Origin: Ignavibacteria bacterium
Lineage (GTDB): Bacteria > Bacteroidota > Ignavibacteria > Tepidaquicellales > Tepidaquicellaceae
Assembly (NCBI GenBank): GCA_016710985.1
Contig: JADJTX010000059.1
Span: forward strand, 1 to 64,000
Length of the DNA stretch: 64,000 nt
Direction: 5' to 3'
This document shows positions 19,044 through 28,816 of the stretch, in pieces. The notes below the pieces were generated by a model that was not told the origin of the DNA, did not search any database, and saw only the letters and a program-made list of their open reading frames with translations. Each line of letters opens with the position of its first letter. Within the stretch, counting starts at the first letter, position 1. Both the position numbers and the translations under genes were made by a program.

Positions 19044-20735
19044 ATGAGACTTACACAATTTTTTCTCCCTACTCTTAAGGATGATCCTGTAGATGCAGTT
19101 GTAGATTCACATAAGCTGATGCTTCGTTCGGGTATGATTAAACAGATCACTTCCGGAGTTTATTCATCTCTTCCGTTCGGATTAATGGTTTTCCGGAAAG
19201 TAGAAAACATCATTCGTGATGAGATGAATGCTGCCGGCGGTAATGAATTTTATTTATCAGCGCTTTCACCGACAGAACTCTGGGCTGAAACGGGACGGCT
19301 TGAAGATTACGGTGATCTTATGTTTAGAATAAAGAACCGTGATCTTGTTTTATGTCCGACACATGAAGAAGTATTTACTTCAATCGCAAAATCAAATTTA
19401 ATTTCATACAAAGATTTTCCGAAGATATGGTATCAGATACAGTCAAAATTCAGGAATGAAGAGCGTCCTCGCGCAGGAGTTTTGAGAGCGAGACAGTTCA
19501 CGATGAAGGATGCATATTCACTCGATGCGACTTGGGAAGGTTTGGATATTGCATATGAAAGAATGGCTCAGGCTTACAGAAATATATTCACAAGATGCGG
19601 ATTGGAATTTGTTGTCGTGTCTGCTTTCAGCGGAGCGATGGGAGGAAGCGCTTCACAGGAGTTCATGGCGCCTTCGTCAGTCGGTGAAGATAATATTGTT
19701 ATCAGTGAGGACGGAAAGTATTCATCTAATTTGGAAGTTGCGGTTTCATTTAAAGAGAAAGTTCAGAGAAAGAATACGGATTTGAAATATGAAGAATTTC
19801 ACACACCGAATATTAAGACCATAGACGAACTTGCTGAATTTGTAAAAACAAAAGATAAAACAAGATTAGCAAAGTCTCGGGTATTTGTGAATGTTAAGCC
19901 GGAAGGAAATGAGTTTATGCTTGTACTTGTATGCGGAGATGATGAGGTAAATGAATCCAAACTTCAGGGTTTCTTTGGAATTAACATCAGACCTGCTCAT
20001 AATGAAGAGCTTATGGAAATTACAGGCGCTGATGCAGGTTCAATAGGACCAATAGGTTTAGATAAAAAAATAAAGATCATTGCAGACCTTTTGCTTGAGG
20101 ATGCAGATGAACTCATCAGCGGAGCAAATAAAAATGATTACCATTTAAAAAATATAGATCTTAAGCGTGATGTACCGGGAATTGAATATAAAGATCTGAG
20201 AACTGTAAAGGAAGGCGAGCAGACTTCAGACAAATCAAGCAAATTAAAAATCACAAAAGCGATCGAGGTCGGTCACATTTTTAAGCTTGGGACAAAGTAT
20301 TCCGAAGCTTTGGGTGCGAAGTTTCTTGACGCCGAGGGAAAAGAGAATCCGATAATCTTCGGAAGTTACGGGATAGGGATAGAAAGAACTACAGCATCAT
20401 TCATCGAGCAAAGTCATGACGACAAAGGAATAATCTGGAAAGGTGAGATAGCACCATTTAAAGTCATCATCATTTCATTGAATCAGAGCAATGAAGAAAT
20501 CAAAAATATATCAGAAGGATTTTATAAAGAATTTTTAAACAGGAAAATTGATGTTCTTTTTGACGACAGGGCTGACGTTAGACCCGGAGTTAAATTCAAT
20601 GATGCTGATCTGATCGGGATACCGGTGCAGCTGATCATTGGTGAAAAGAATTTGAAAGAGGGGAATGTAGAAATAAAGATCAGGAAAACTGGAGAGAGGA
20701 TGATTGTTAGGAAAGGGGAAGCGATTGAGTATTGA
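19044..20735 (+). CDS. proS: prolyl-tRNA synthetase (bacterial type)
   Basis: Charges tRNA-Pro. Class II motifs are visible: motif 1 region LRSGMIKQITSGVYSSLPFGL, motif 2 FRNEERPRAGVLRARQFTMKDAYS, and motif 3 FGSYGIGIERTTASF. The central insertion (residues about 225-380) is the editing domain of bacterial-type ProRS, and an anticodon-binding domain (GEIAPFKVIIISLNQ ...) ends the protein. I take ATG 19,044 (MRLTQFFLPTLK) rather than the upstream TTG 19,026, since the family starts there. Its stop TGA lies inside the first GAGTATT repeat unit. Confidence 0.95.
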   Translation: MRLTQFFLPTLKDDPVDAVVDSHKLMLRSGMIKQITSGVYSSLPFGLMVFRKVENIIRDEMNAAGGNEFYLSALSPTELWAETGRLEDYGDLMFRIKNRDLVLCPTHEEVFTSIAKSNLISYKDFPKIWYQIQSKFRNEERPRAGVLRARQFTMKDAYSLDATWEGLDIAYERMAQAYRNIFTRCGLEFVVVSAFSGAMGGSASQEFMAPSSVGEDNIVISEDGKYSSNLEVAVSFKEKVQRKNTDLKYEEFHTPNIKTIDELAEFVKTKDKTRLAKSRVFVNVKPEGNEFMLVLVCGDDEVNESKLQGFFGINIRPAHNEELMEITGADAGSIGPIGLDKKIKIIADLLLEDADELISGANKNDYHLKNIDLKRDVPGIEYKDLRTVKEGEQTSDKSSKLKITKAIEVGHIFKLGTKYSEALGAKFLDAEGKENPIIFGSYGIGIERTTASFIEQSHDDKGIIWKGEIAPFKVIIISLNQSNEEIKNISEGFYKEFLNRKIDVLFDDRADVRPGVKFNDADLIGIPVQLIIGEKNLKEGNVEIKIRKTGERMIVRKGEAIEY

Positions 20736-20800
20736 GTATTGAGTATTGAGTATTGAGTATTGAGTATTAAGAGTTGATTCGCTATTGACTATTGACGATT
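20724..20800. repeat. heptamer array at the proS stop codon
   Basis: Six GAGTATT units begin within the last codons of proS, so the stop is part of the array. CTATTGA units follow and run into the maf start region. Confidence 0.8.
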
Positions 20801-20820
20801 CTCTTAAACTAAAAATATAT

Positions 20821-21417
20821 TTGGATAAAGGAAATCTTGCTTCTGTATTAAAGCAAAAATACATACTGGCATCAAAGTCGCCGCGGAGGATACAGCTATT
20901 AAAGCAGATAGGGTTAAAGTTTACTTCAGTTGACAGTAAAGCAGATGAACTGGAAGCGGAGGATCATCATCCTGTAGAATCAGTCAAGCATAATTCCCTG
21001 ATAAAATCGAGAAAGGTTGCGTTTAATTTTTCTAAGGGGACAGTAATAGGAGCTGATACTATAGTAGTTCTGGATAAAAAAATAATTAACAAACCTAAAG
21101 ACTCAGCCGATGCTGTAAAGATTTTAAAAAAGTTAAGCGGGAAAAGGCATTTTGTTTATACCGGGATAAATATTATTAACATTAAAACCGGTGATGAAAT
21201 ATTTGACTATGAAAAGACCTCTGTATATTTCAGAAAACTGGCTGACGATGAAATTAACTATTATGTTAAAAAATACAAACCATTGGATAAAGCAGGTGCA
21301 TATGGTATTCAGGATGACTTCGGATGTCTGTTCATAGAGAAGATTGAAGGGGATTATTATAATATTGTCGGACTTCCTCTTGTAAGGTTATATTCAAATT
21401 TGAAAAGAATCATATAA
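20821..21417 (+). CDS. maf: Maf-like nucleotide pyrophosphatase
   Basis: Maf proteins hydrolyse non-canonical or damaged nucleoside triphosphates (dTTP/UTP or m7GTP types). KYILASKSPRRIQLLKQIGL is the family's phosphate-binding N-terminus. GADTIVVLDKKIINKPKD and YTGINIIN follow, then DKAGAYGIQDDFGCLFIEKIEGDYYNIVGLPL, which carries the other conserved residues. I prefer TTG 20,821, about 16 codons upstream of KYILASKSPRR. The longer frame to 20,785 reads into repeat sequence. Length about 199 residues is typical. Confidence 0.85.
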   Translation: MDKGNLASVLKQKYILASKSPRRIQLLKQIGLKFTSVDSKADELEAEDHHPVESVKHNSLIKSRKVAFNFSKGTVIGADTIVVLDKKIINKPKDSADAVKILKKLSGKRHFVYTGINIINIKTGDEIFDYEKTSVYFRKLADDEINYYVKKYKPLDKAGAYGIQDDFGCLFIEKIEGDYYNIVGLPLVRLYSNLKRII

Positions 21418-21460
21418 GCAGAAAGATATGGTCTTAATTAATTAATGTTAGATAATAAAT

Positions 21461-22450
21461 TTGTTTTCCAAATACAAAAAGAAAATTTTAGTCTCGGTTG
21501 CTCTAGGTGCAATTGTATTTCTCTCATTTAGTATTTATGCAGACTTTGACAAGCTGATAAAGACATTCGGTGAATTCAACTGGGCTTATTTTCCGTTAGT
21601 CCTTCTGCTGACATACGGAAATTTTATAATCAGATTTTTCAAATGGGAATATTACAGAAAGCTTCTTAATATTGATCTGAAGACAAAGGTGAGCTTCATG
21701 ATATTCATGTCAACTTTTGTAATGACTGTGACACCGGGAAAGATGGGTGAACTTTTGAAATCATATCTTGTGAGGGAAGAAGCAGGTACACCCGTCAGCA
21801 AGTCCGCTCCGATAATAATAGCAGAGAGACTTACGGATTTTATTTCGGTGGTTTTACTCTGCATAGCGGGAGCATTTGTTTTCAATTACGGTCAGGGTCT
21901 CGTAATAGGTGTCGGATTATTCTTCATCAGCTGTGTAATTCTGATCAGCTCCAGGAAGACATCTCTCCGGATAATATCATATCTTGAAAAAGTAAAAATA
22001 TTTCACAAAGTAGCGGAAAAGTTTCACGAGGCTTATGAAAGCATATATACGTTGGTGAGAATAAAGCCATTGCTCATTGCAACTTCAATGAGTGTAGTAG
22101 CATGGTTTCTGGAATGTCTTGGACTTTACATAGTATTAAAAGTATATTCATCAGTTTCTCATGTTGATGTAAGTTTGCTCAGCGCAGTATTCATTTACGG
22201 ATTTTCTACTATCATTGGCTCTATCGCAATGCTTCCGGGCGGACTTGGATTAACTGAAGCATCTTTAACGGGACTAATGATATTGCTGAAAATACCTAAA
22301 GATGTTTCAGTAGCTTCTACATTCATTATAAGAGTTGCAACATTATGGTTTTCCGTCCTTGTCGGAGTAATTTCAGTATACTTTTATCAGAGATATTCAA
22401 ACAAGAGCCTGGAAAGTCTTGAAACTAGCAGTACGGTCCCAAGTGAGTAA
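21461..22450 (+). CDS. lysylphosphatidylglycerol synthase TM-region/YbhN-like membrane protein
   Basis: A 329-residue integral membrane protein with eight or so hydrophobic segments, of the UPF0104/YbhN (AglD-like flippase domain) family. Family marks: YGNFIIRFFKWEYY, TPGKMGELLKSYLVRE, PIIIAERLTDFISV and GSIAMLPGGLGLTEASL. Such proteins lack the MprF synthase domain and are thought to move lipids or lipid-linked sugars. TTG 21,461 is used; ATG 21,445 would work with one T removed. Ends just before repeat-rich DNA. Confidence 0.82.
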   Translation: MFSKYKKKILVSVALGAIVFLSFSIYADFDKLIKTFGEFNWAYFPLVLLLTYGNFIIRFFKWEYYRKLLNIDLKTKVSFMIFMSTFVMTVTPGKMGELLKSYLVREEAGTPVSKSAPIIIAERLTDFISVVLLCIAGAFVFNYGQGLVIGVGLFFISCVILISSRKTSLRIISYLEKVKIFHKVAEKFHEAYESIYTLVRIKPLLIATSMSVVAWFLECLGLYIVLKVYSSVSHVDVSLLSAVFIYGFSTIIGSIAMLPGGLGLTEASLTGLMILLKIPKDVSVASTFIIRVATLWFSVLVGVISVYFYQRYSNKSLESLETSSTVPSE

Positions 22451-22750
22451 ATCTGCCAAGAATTGTTACGGATTTTCACGAATTTACAAAATTGGATTAA
22501 CCCGATTTTCAATAAATTTTTTTTACACTTAGGCAAGAAGAACACTGACTGTTTGATGGAACCTGGAATTGTAAGAAAAATAAAGAAAAATTCTTAGCGA
22601 TCTTTGTTTAAGTGCTTTAAGTGAAAATTAATTCGCATAAATTTGTGATAATTAGTGGCATCTGGTATTATTCAGTAGTTTACTAAAAGTGGCAAAGAAA
22701 CTCAAAATTCACTTGAAGTAAAATAGTATTTGGGTTAATTTAAATAATAT
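22451..22750. other. intergenic gap
   Basis: Holds a dispersed-repeat piece (ACGGATTTTCACGAATTTAC near 22,470-22,490) and AT-rich sequence. I see no ORF, RNA structure or B12 riboswitch ahead of the mutase subunit. Confidence 0.5.
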
Positions 22751-23185
22751 ATGTCAAAAGATAAAATTCAGGAAAAAAAGATAAGGGTCCTCATCGGTAA
22801 AGTCGGTTTAGACGGACACGACAGAGGAGCTAAAGTAATAGCTGCGGCATTCAGGGATTCCGGGATCGAAGTGATCTATACCGGTTTAAGACAAACTCCC
22901 GAAACAATTGTTGAGGCAGCTCTTCAGGAAGATGTAGATGCGATTGGAATAAGCATACTCAGCGGGGCGCATATGACTGTTTTCCCGAAGCTGAAAAAGC
23001 TCATGGAAGAAAAAGGTCTTACTGATGTACTTCTGTTTGGCGGAGGAATTATCCCTGAACAGGATAAGAAAGAACTTAAGACAATGGGAGTCGGAGAATT
23101 ATTTACACCGGGTACGCCTACCTTTGAAACAATCAATTATGTAAAAAACTGGGTTCTGGAAAATAAAACAGGAGATATTGCTTAG
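22751..23185 (+). CDS. cobalamin-binding (methylmalonyl-CoA mutase C-terminal) subunit
   Basis: A 144-residue stand-alone B12-binding domain. KIRVLIGKVGLDGHDRGAKV carries the DxHxxG cobalamin signature, whose His ligates cobalt; SILSGAHMTVFPKL and LLFGGGIIPEQDKKEL complete the Rossmann-like fold. This is the small subunit of split methylmalonyl- or isobutyryl-CoA mutases, and needs a separate large subunit not seen here. A PccB-like carboxyltransferase at 51,438 would feed the same methylmalonyl-CoA pathway. Confidence 0.88.
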   Translation: MSKDKIQEKKIRVLIGKVGLDGHDRGAKVIAAAFRDSGIEVIYTGLRQTPETIVEAALQEDVDAIGISILSGAHMTVFPKLKKLMEEKGLTDVLLFGGGIIPEQDKKELKTMGVGELFTPGTPTFETINYVKNWVLENKTGDIA

Positions 23186-23224
23186 AAGAATTTTGTACGT
23201 TTTTTTATAATTTAAAATAATTTA

Positions 23225-24637
23225 ATGAGCAATAATACAGAACCTGTTAAATTTGGTACTGATGGTTGGAGAGCGGTAATTGGTGATACATACACATTTG
23301 AGAATGTAAAAAGAGTTGCACTTGCAACAGCTAAAGTCTTTAAAGATCATCCTAAAATCAAGAACGGAATTGTTATCGGCTACGATACACGATTCATGTC
23401 ACGACAATTTGCAGAAACAGCAGCAGCTGTCATAGCAAATCAGAACATTAAAGTATTTCTCACTGACTCATTTGTTACAACTCCGACCATTTCACTTCTT
23501 TCAAGGGATCTGAACTGCACACTTGGTGTAATGATCACGGCATCTCATAACCCGGCAATTTACAATGGCTATAAGCTGAAAGACGAATTCGGAGGCTCAA
23601 TGAACATTGAGGAAATAGCAAAGATAGAGAATGAATTAAAGAGCATAAAGGAAGTTGAAACAAAGAAGAATCTTGAAGAGCTTGTAAAGGAAGGTAAGAT
23701 CGAATATTTTGACGGGATGGGTTTTTATTTGAATTACCTTAAAAGTAAGATTGATATTGAAAAAATAAAACAGGCGGATTTAAAAATAATTTATGACGCC
23801 ATGTACGGAACCGGTCAGAACATAATAAATAAGTTTGTAGAGATAAAACAGCTGCACGGTGAAGTCAATCCGTCTTTTGGTAAAAGCGCGCCGGAGCCGG
23901 TTCAGAAAAATTTAGATGAAATTTGTAAGGACATTAAGACCGGAAATTATAACATAGGAATTGTAACTGACGGAGATGCAGACAGAATAGCAATCATAGA
24001 TGAGAAGGGAGATTTTCTAGATGCTCAGAAAACCTTTGCCTTACTGTTGAAATACTTGTATGAGAAGAAAAAGCTCCGGGGAAAAGTTGTAAGAGGTTTT
24101 TCGACAAGTGAACTGATAAAAAAGTATTGTGAAAAAAATAACATAGAACTTGAAACAGTTCCGATTGGATTTAAGCACATTTCAAAGATTATGATATCAG
24201 ATGATGTACTGATAGGTGCTGAAGAAAGCGGCGGGATAGGAATAAAAGGTCACTTGCCTGAACGAGATGGAGTTTATAACGGTATGCTATATCTCGAGCT
24301 GCTGGCTGAATACGGAAAGAGTATTTCGGAGTTAAAAAAAGAATTAGATGACGAGTTTGGTAAATATTTTTATCAGAGAAATGATGTGCATACGACAGAA
24401 GAAAAGAAAAAGAAAGCATTGGAGATCTGCAGTTCGAAGAAAGCCGGGGATGAAACCGGAGGAAAGAAGATAATTTCAATTGATGATCTTGACGGATATA
24501 AATTTTATTTTGATAATGGCTGGATAATAATCAGAGCTTCCGGAACTGAGCCGTTATTAAGAATATATTGTGAGACTACCGGAACAGATCAAACGCAGGA
24601 AATACTAACTAAAACCATAAATCAATTAGGAATATGA
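23225..24637 (+). CDS. phosphoglucomutase/phosphomannomutase
   Basis: A 470-residue alpha-D-phosphohexomutase. The phosphoserine loop is in LGVMITASHNPAIYNGYKLK, the metal loop in IVTDGDADRIAIID, the sugar-binding loop in LIGAEESGGIGIKGHLPERDG, and the phosphate-binding loop in IIIRASGTEPLLRIY. Interconverts hexose 1- and 6-phosphates, feeding nucleotide-sugar supply for the polysaccharide genes that follow. It overlaps the next gene by 4 bases (ATGA). Whether glucose, mannose or glucosamine is preferred cannot be read from sequence. Confidence 0.93.
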   Translation: MSNNTEPVKFGTDGWRAVIGDTYTFENVKRVALATAKVFKDHPKIKNGIVIGYDTRFMSRQFAETAAAVIANQNIKVFLTDSFVTTPTISLLSRDLNCTLGVMITASHNPAIYNGYKLKDEFGGSMNIEEIAKIENELKSIKEVETKKNLEELVKEGKIEYFDGMGFYLNYLKSKIDIEKIKQADLKIIYDAMYGTGQNIINKFVEIKQLHGEVNPSFGKSAPEPVQKNLDEICKDIKTGNYNIGIVTDGDADRIAIIDEKGDFLDAQKTFALLLKYLYEKKKLRGKVVRGFSTSELIKKYCEKNNIELETVPIGFKHISKIMISDDVLIGAEESGGIGIKGHLPERDGVYNGMLYLELLAEYGKSISELKKELDDEFGKYFYQRNDVHTTEEKKKKALEICSSKKAGDETGGKKIISIDDLDGYKFYFDNGWIIIRASGTEPLLRIYCETTGTDQTQEILTKTINQLGI

Positions 24638-26355
24638 GTAAGATTAAAGTTATTCTTTTATTATTGTTAATTGTATTTTTTGCAGCAGACTCGTATTCAC
24701 AGTTTAAGAGTAAGGAAAAGGACAGTGAAGAAGATCCTATGAATAAGATACTCGGCAGGAGTGGTACAAGTAATACCGGTACAAGTATAAACGCAGACGC
24801 ACCGGATTTGTTTAGCCAGCTGGAATCTCAGAATACTTTTAAAACGAAGACAGTCCCTATAGAAGGTGCGATAGATGCTGATAAATATTTTGTAGGACCC
24901 AATGATCTCTTTACGCTTGGCCTTTACGGATATATAAATCAGCAGGTACCGATTGTTGTTTCTCCGGTGGGTTCTGTAATAATCCCAACTGTCGGTGAGG
25001 TAATTGTTGATGGACTTTCATTAAATGAAGCAAGCGCTAAAGTTATTAGTGCTGTAAAAAAAAGATACTATTCAAGTGATGTAAGTTTTACTTTGAACAC
25101 GCCAAGGACTTTCCTAATCAAAGTGTCCGGTCTGACACAGGGAACATTTGAAGTATCACCTGTTACAAGAGTTTCTGAAATCCTTAAAGTACTTATTTTC
25201 GACACATTAAATACATCCAGAGTATATTATGAAAAGACGAATGAGCGTGAATTCCTGAATACACAGATCTCTTTAAGGAACATAGAATTATTCAGGAAAG
25301 ACGGAACAGTTAAGAAAGTAGATGTCTACAAATATTTTTTAACAAATAACGATGAACACAATCCTTTTTTTCTTGAAGGTGATCTGTTAAAAATCCCATA
25401 TCTTCAATTAGACAATAATTTCATTACTGTAAGCGGTGCAGTGCAGCTTGCCGGATCATATGAGCACGTAGAAGGTGATGATCTTGAAACGGCAATAGGG
25501 ATCGCGCGCGGATTCGATGTGAATGCCGAACCTGACAGCATTCAATTATACAGACCTTTCGGGAATTTAGACAGATATGATGTTTTAAATTTAGAATTTG
25601 ATAAGGACAAGGACTTTAAGATAAATAAATTTGACAGATTATTTGTAAAGTATAAAATAAATTATCAGAAAAATTTATCGGTGCTGATTTTAGGAGAGGT
25701 ACTTCGGCCAGGTTATTATCCGATTTCCTTTAAAAATACAAGGTTAAAGGATGTCATTGAAATGGCGGGCGGATTAAGGGACAAGGCATATCTGCCTTTA
25801 AGCATATTGTTCAGGACATATGATGCGGAGTATGCGGCGAAAGACTCTTCGGAAATTATGATCAATTCACGGGCAAATGATTTATTGATATCAGATGCAG
25901 ACAGAGTAAATTTTGCTACAGACATTAAATCCAAGAGAAACCGAGTTATAGTTGATTTTGAAAAGCTTATTGAAAAGAATGATGAGTCACAGAATGTTCT
26001 GCTTGAGGGTAAGGATATAATCTATATTAATGATAATAAGAACATTGTATATGTTTACGGACAGGTAGGACAGGAAGGATATGTCCCTTATAAAAAAGGG
26101 GAAGATGTAGATTATTATATTAACAAGGCAGGTGGGTATGGATTAGCAGCAGATGATGATAATACAAGAGTCATAAAATTTAATTCACGGGGATGGTATT
26201 TACCTGAAGAGACAGAAATACTGTCCGGGGATTTTGTATATGTACCAAAGGTAGTTGAAGAGACCTTTGGTCAGACAGTTGCGATCATAGCTCAGATAGC
26301 TGGTGTGATACTGGGAGTATTGACGACGTATATTTTGATAAAGCAGAATCAGTAA
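24634..26355 (+). CDS. SLBB-domain polysaccharide export protein (Wza-like)
   Basis: Outer-membrane polysaccharide export protein of 573 residues with a signal peptide (VILLLLLIVFFAADSYSQ). A Poly_export domain near 80-170 has YFVGPNDLFTLGLYGYINQQ. Several SLBB domains follow, for example VSGAVQLAGSYEH, LSVLILGEVLRPGYYPI and VVYVYGQVGQEGYVPYK. A C-terminal hydrophobic segment precedes the end at TYILIKQNQ. It forms the exit channel in Wzx/Wzy or ABC capsule systems. It opens the polysaccharide locus, with the phosphohexomutase translationally coupled upstream. Confidence 0.9.
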   Translation: MSKIKVILLLLLIVFFAADSYSQFKSKEKDSEEDPMNKILGRSGTSNTGTSINADAPDLFSQLESQNTFKTKTVPIEGAIDADKYFVGPNDLFTLGLYGYINQQVPIVVSPVGSVIIPTVGEVIVDGLSLNEASAKVISAVKKRYYSSDVSFTLNTPRTFLIKVSGLTQGTFEVSPVTRVSEILKVLIFDTLNTSRVYYEKTNEREFLNTQISLRNIELFRKDGTVKKVDVYKYFLTNNDEHNPFFLEGDLLKIPYLQLDNNFITVSGAVQLAGSYEHVEGDDLETAIGIARGFDVNAEPDSIQLYRPFGNLDRYDVLNLEFDKDKDFKINKFDRLFVKYKINYQKNLSVLILGEVLRPGYYPISFKNTRLKDVIEMAGGLRDKAYLPLSILFRTYDAEYAAKDSSEIMINSRANDLLISDADRVNFATDIKSKRNRVIVDFEKLIEKNDESQNVLLEGKDIIYINDNKNIVYVYGQVGQEGYVPYKKGEDVDYYINKAGGYGLAADDDNTRVIKFNSRGWYLPEETEILSGDFVYVPKVVEETFGQTVAIIAQIAGVILGVLTTYILIKQNQ

Positions 26356-26377
26356 AAAATTTTTAGTTTAAATATCA

Positions 26378-27544
26378 ATGAGTGATAAAGATAATAAATC
26401 CGAACTGACATATCTTGATTTAATTAGTATTTTTCTCGAAAATAAGAAAAAAATATTTCTTGTTTCTATAATAGCAGGTATTATTGCTACAGTTGTAGCC
26501 TTTTTTATTTTAGACCCCATTTTTTTATCTTCTGCAACTATTAAAGCAATCTCCAAATCCTCAGGTTTATCCGGACTAATTGCATCAGAAGGAATACCGG
26601 ACATCGGGGATTTAAGTAATCTTGGAGGTGGGAGTTCAGTAAAAGAATTAGCTTTGTACGAAAATATTCTGAACAGCAGAAGATGTGTGGAAGAAGCAAT
26701 TCTAAAATTCAATATTATGGAAGAAGAGGAATTCAAATATATGTTTGATGCGGTTAAGTACTTTAGATTGAATGTCATGACAATAACCAAAGATAAGGTG
26801 GCTGGTACTATGGAGATTGGCGCATTTGATAAAGATCCGTCCAAAGCGAAGGAAATAGCAGATTTTTTAGTATTTCAGCTGAACAGAATTAATACAGAAC
26901 TTAATATTCTGAATGCAAAAAATAACAGGGAATTTATTGAAGGCAGGTATAACTTAGTGAGAAGTGAATTGCAGAAAATGGAGGATACACTGAAGCAGTT
27001 TCAGGATACATATGGTATTGCCCCGGATTTACAGGTTCAGGCTGCTGTAAAAGCAGAAATAGAAATTGAAACGGAAATAAAATCAGAAGAAATAAAGCTG
27101 GAGATATTAAAGAAGATATTATCACCTGATCAGGAGGAGATTAAGATTATGGAAGAAAAAATTATTGCACTTCAAAAACAACTTTCAGATATTCGAAACA
27201 ACAGTAATTCTGATGGTGTACTTACTCTGAAGGGAAAGCCTAATATTGTGTTGAATTATCTAAGGCTGAAAAGAGAAGTTGAAATACAGAATAAAATTCT
27301 TACCACACTTATACCTCTTTTAGAACAATCAAAAATTGAAGAAAAGAGGGAAACCCCGTCTGTGCTTTTGCTTGATCCACCTAATGTCCCCGATAAAAAA
27401 TACAAACCAAAACGACTGCCAATAGTATTAATTAGTTTCGTATTAACATTTTGTTTTGCGGTTGTGTTTTTCGTTGCAAAATCGAAGTGGAACTATGTTG
27501 CAGCTAATATTTCCTTGTTAAGATCACAAACTAAAAAGAGTTAA
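26378..27544 (+). CDS. Wzz/GNVR chain-length determinant
   Basis: A 388-residue inner-membrane protein with a Wzz N-terminal domain (LTYLDLISIFLENKKKIFLVSIIAGIIATVVAFFIL), a long coiled-coil periplasmic arm (about 160-310) and a GNVR-like C-terminal segment (LLDPPNVPDKKYKPKRLPIVL) leading into the second membrane helix. No tyrosine-kinase domain is fused, so this is the chain-length half only. It controls polymer length with the polymerase and export protein on either side. Confidence 0.88.
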   Translation: MSDKDNKSELTYLDLISIFLENKKKIFLVSIIAGIIATVVAFFILDPIFLSSATIKAISKSSGLSGLIASEGIPDIGDLSNLGGGSSVKELALYENILNSRRCVEEAILKFNIMEEEEFKYMFDAVKYFRLNVMTITKDKVAGTMEIGAFDKDPSKAKEIADFLVFQLNRINTELNILNAKNNREFIEGRYNLVRSELQKMEDTLKQFQDTYGIAPDLQVQAAVKAEIEIETEIKSEEIKLEILKKILSPDQEEIKIMEEKIIALQKQLSDIRNNSNSDGVLTLKGKPNIVLNYLRLKREVEIQNKILTTLIPLLEQSKIEEKRETPSVLLLDPPNVPDKKYKPKRLPIVLISFVLTFCFAVVFFVAKSKWNYVAANISLLRSQTKKS

Positions 27545-27566
27545 GTAATTAAAAAAACCTTTAAAA

Positions 27567-28810
27567 TTGTCAGCCAAATTTTCAATTTCAGATATAACAA
27601 TTTTATTTATCCTGTTATTAAGTTTATTTGTTTCAACAGTCCTCCCCGGATCAGGAACAATTTTGCAAATAGTATCTATTTTGCAATTTTTATTATTTCT
27701 CATTTTTATTTCATTAATATTCGATCCTTCTTGGTTTCTTGTCAAGCTCCCCGCATTTAATTTACTTAATATATGCTTAACACTGGTATTATTATTTTTT
27801 CTAGGCACAACCTTGAAGAATATTATGAACAATAATTCATTGGTTTCTATATTTAAATCATTGAGTTATTATGCACTTTTTATTACCCTTTTTATCTATT
27901 TCCCGAAAAAATTGTTGTCCGATAATGATTATTTTGAAAAGTTTTTAAATCTGCTCATAGGAGTCGGAATATTTACAGCTGTATTATCACTGATAATTTT
28001 TTCGCTGGAATAAATCTGCACCCAAATCCCAATTTTATCATGATGCCAACCGGTTATTTTATGCATCCCAATACTGCATCCCACTTTTATACCATTATGA
28101 TACCAATAATATTTTACAAGTATTTTACGAAAAAATTTGGATTTACAGAGTTTATAATTATATTATTTCTGTTTATTCTGGCATTACTATTTACTTTCAG
28201 CAGAGCTGGATACATAGGCGCTTCAGTTTCTTTGTTAATAGTCGCTTATTCAAGATCTAAAAAATATTTTTTCATTACAATTATTTTATTTGCTGCATCA
28301 GTTTATTTTTTTTTAATTGATTTTATTTCTGCCAAAGGTGATAGTTCAATAGCAAGATTGCTGCTTTGGGTAGCAGCTGTAAATATGATCGTTGCAGATT
28401 TAAATCATAGTTTATGGGGTTACGGAGTAACTAATGCTCTTACAGTTTTTCAGAATGAAAAGATTTATTTCGGTAGTATAGAAGAAGTTCCTGATCCTCA
28501 TAACATTATATTGTTATTGTCTATTCAATTTGGATTATTATTTGTGATTTCACTTTTGATTTTTTTAATTACTCTTTTTATAAAAATATTTTCCGCCAGA
28601 AACACCAATTATTTTAGTGAAAATAAATTCAAAATATACTTATGCATTTCAATCTTACTGGGACTAATCAGTCAGAACATGCTGGAAAATGTTTTAGCTT
28701 ACCCGGAACATTTTGTTCTAAATGTATTTTTTATTTTTTCAGGCATGTTATATTATTTTGTCAATAATTATGAAAAAAAACTAACACAAAAGGTCTTAAT
28801 GAATGGTTGA
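27567..28810 (+). CDS. O-antigen polymerase/ligase family membrane protein, one frame break
   Basis: Two halves join at about 28,010 where the frame shifts (..FFAGINLHPNPNF). The protein has about ten hydrophobic segments and the Wzy/WaaL-type motif TFSRAGYIGASVSLL, followed by a periplasmic loop with a conserved EVPDPHNIILLLSIQFG ending. Such proteins either polymerise repeat units or ligate them. Within a Wzx/Wzz cluster, a polymerase role is likelier. TTG 27,567 start, 23 bases after the Wzz gene. Confidence 0.82.
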
Positions 28811-28816
28811 AAAAAA

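Noticed and set aside
22600..22750. Cobalamin riboswitch ahead of the B12-binding subunit
   Set aside because: No B12 box or expected long structured leader could be recognised.
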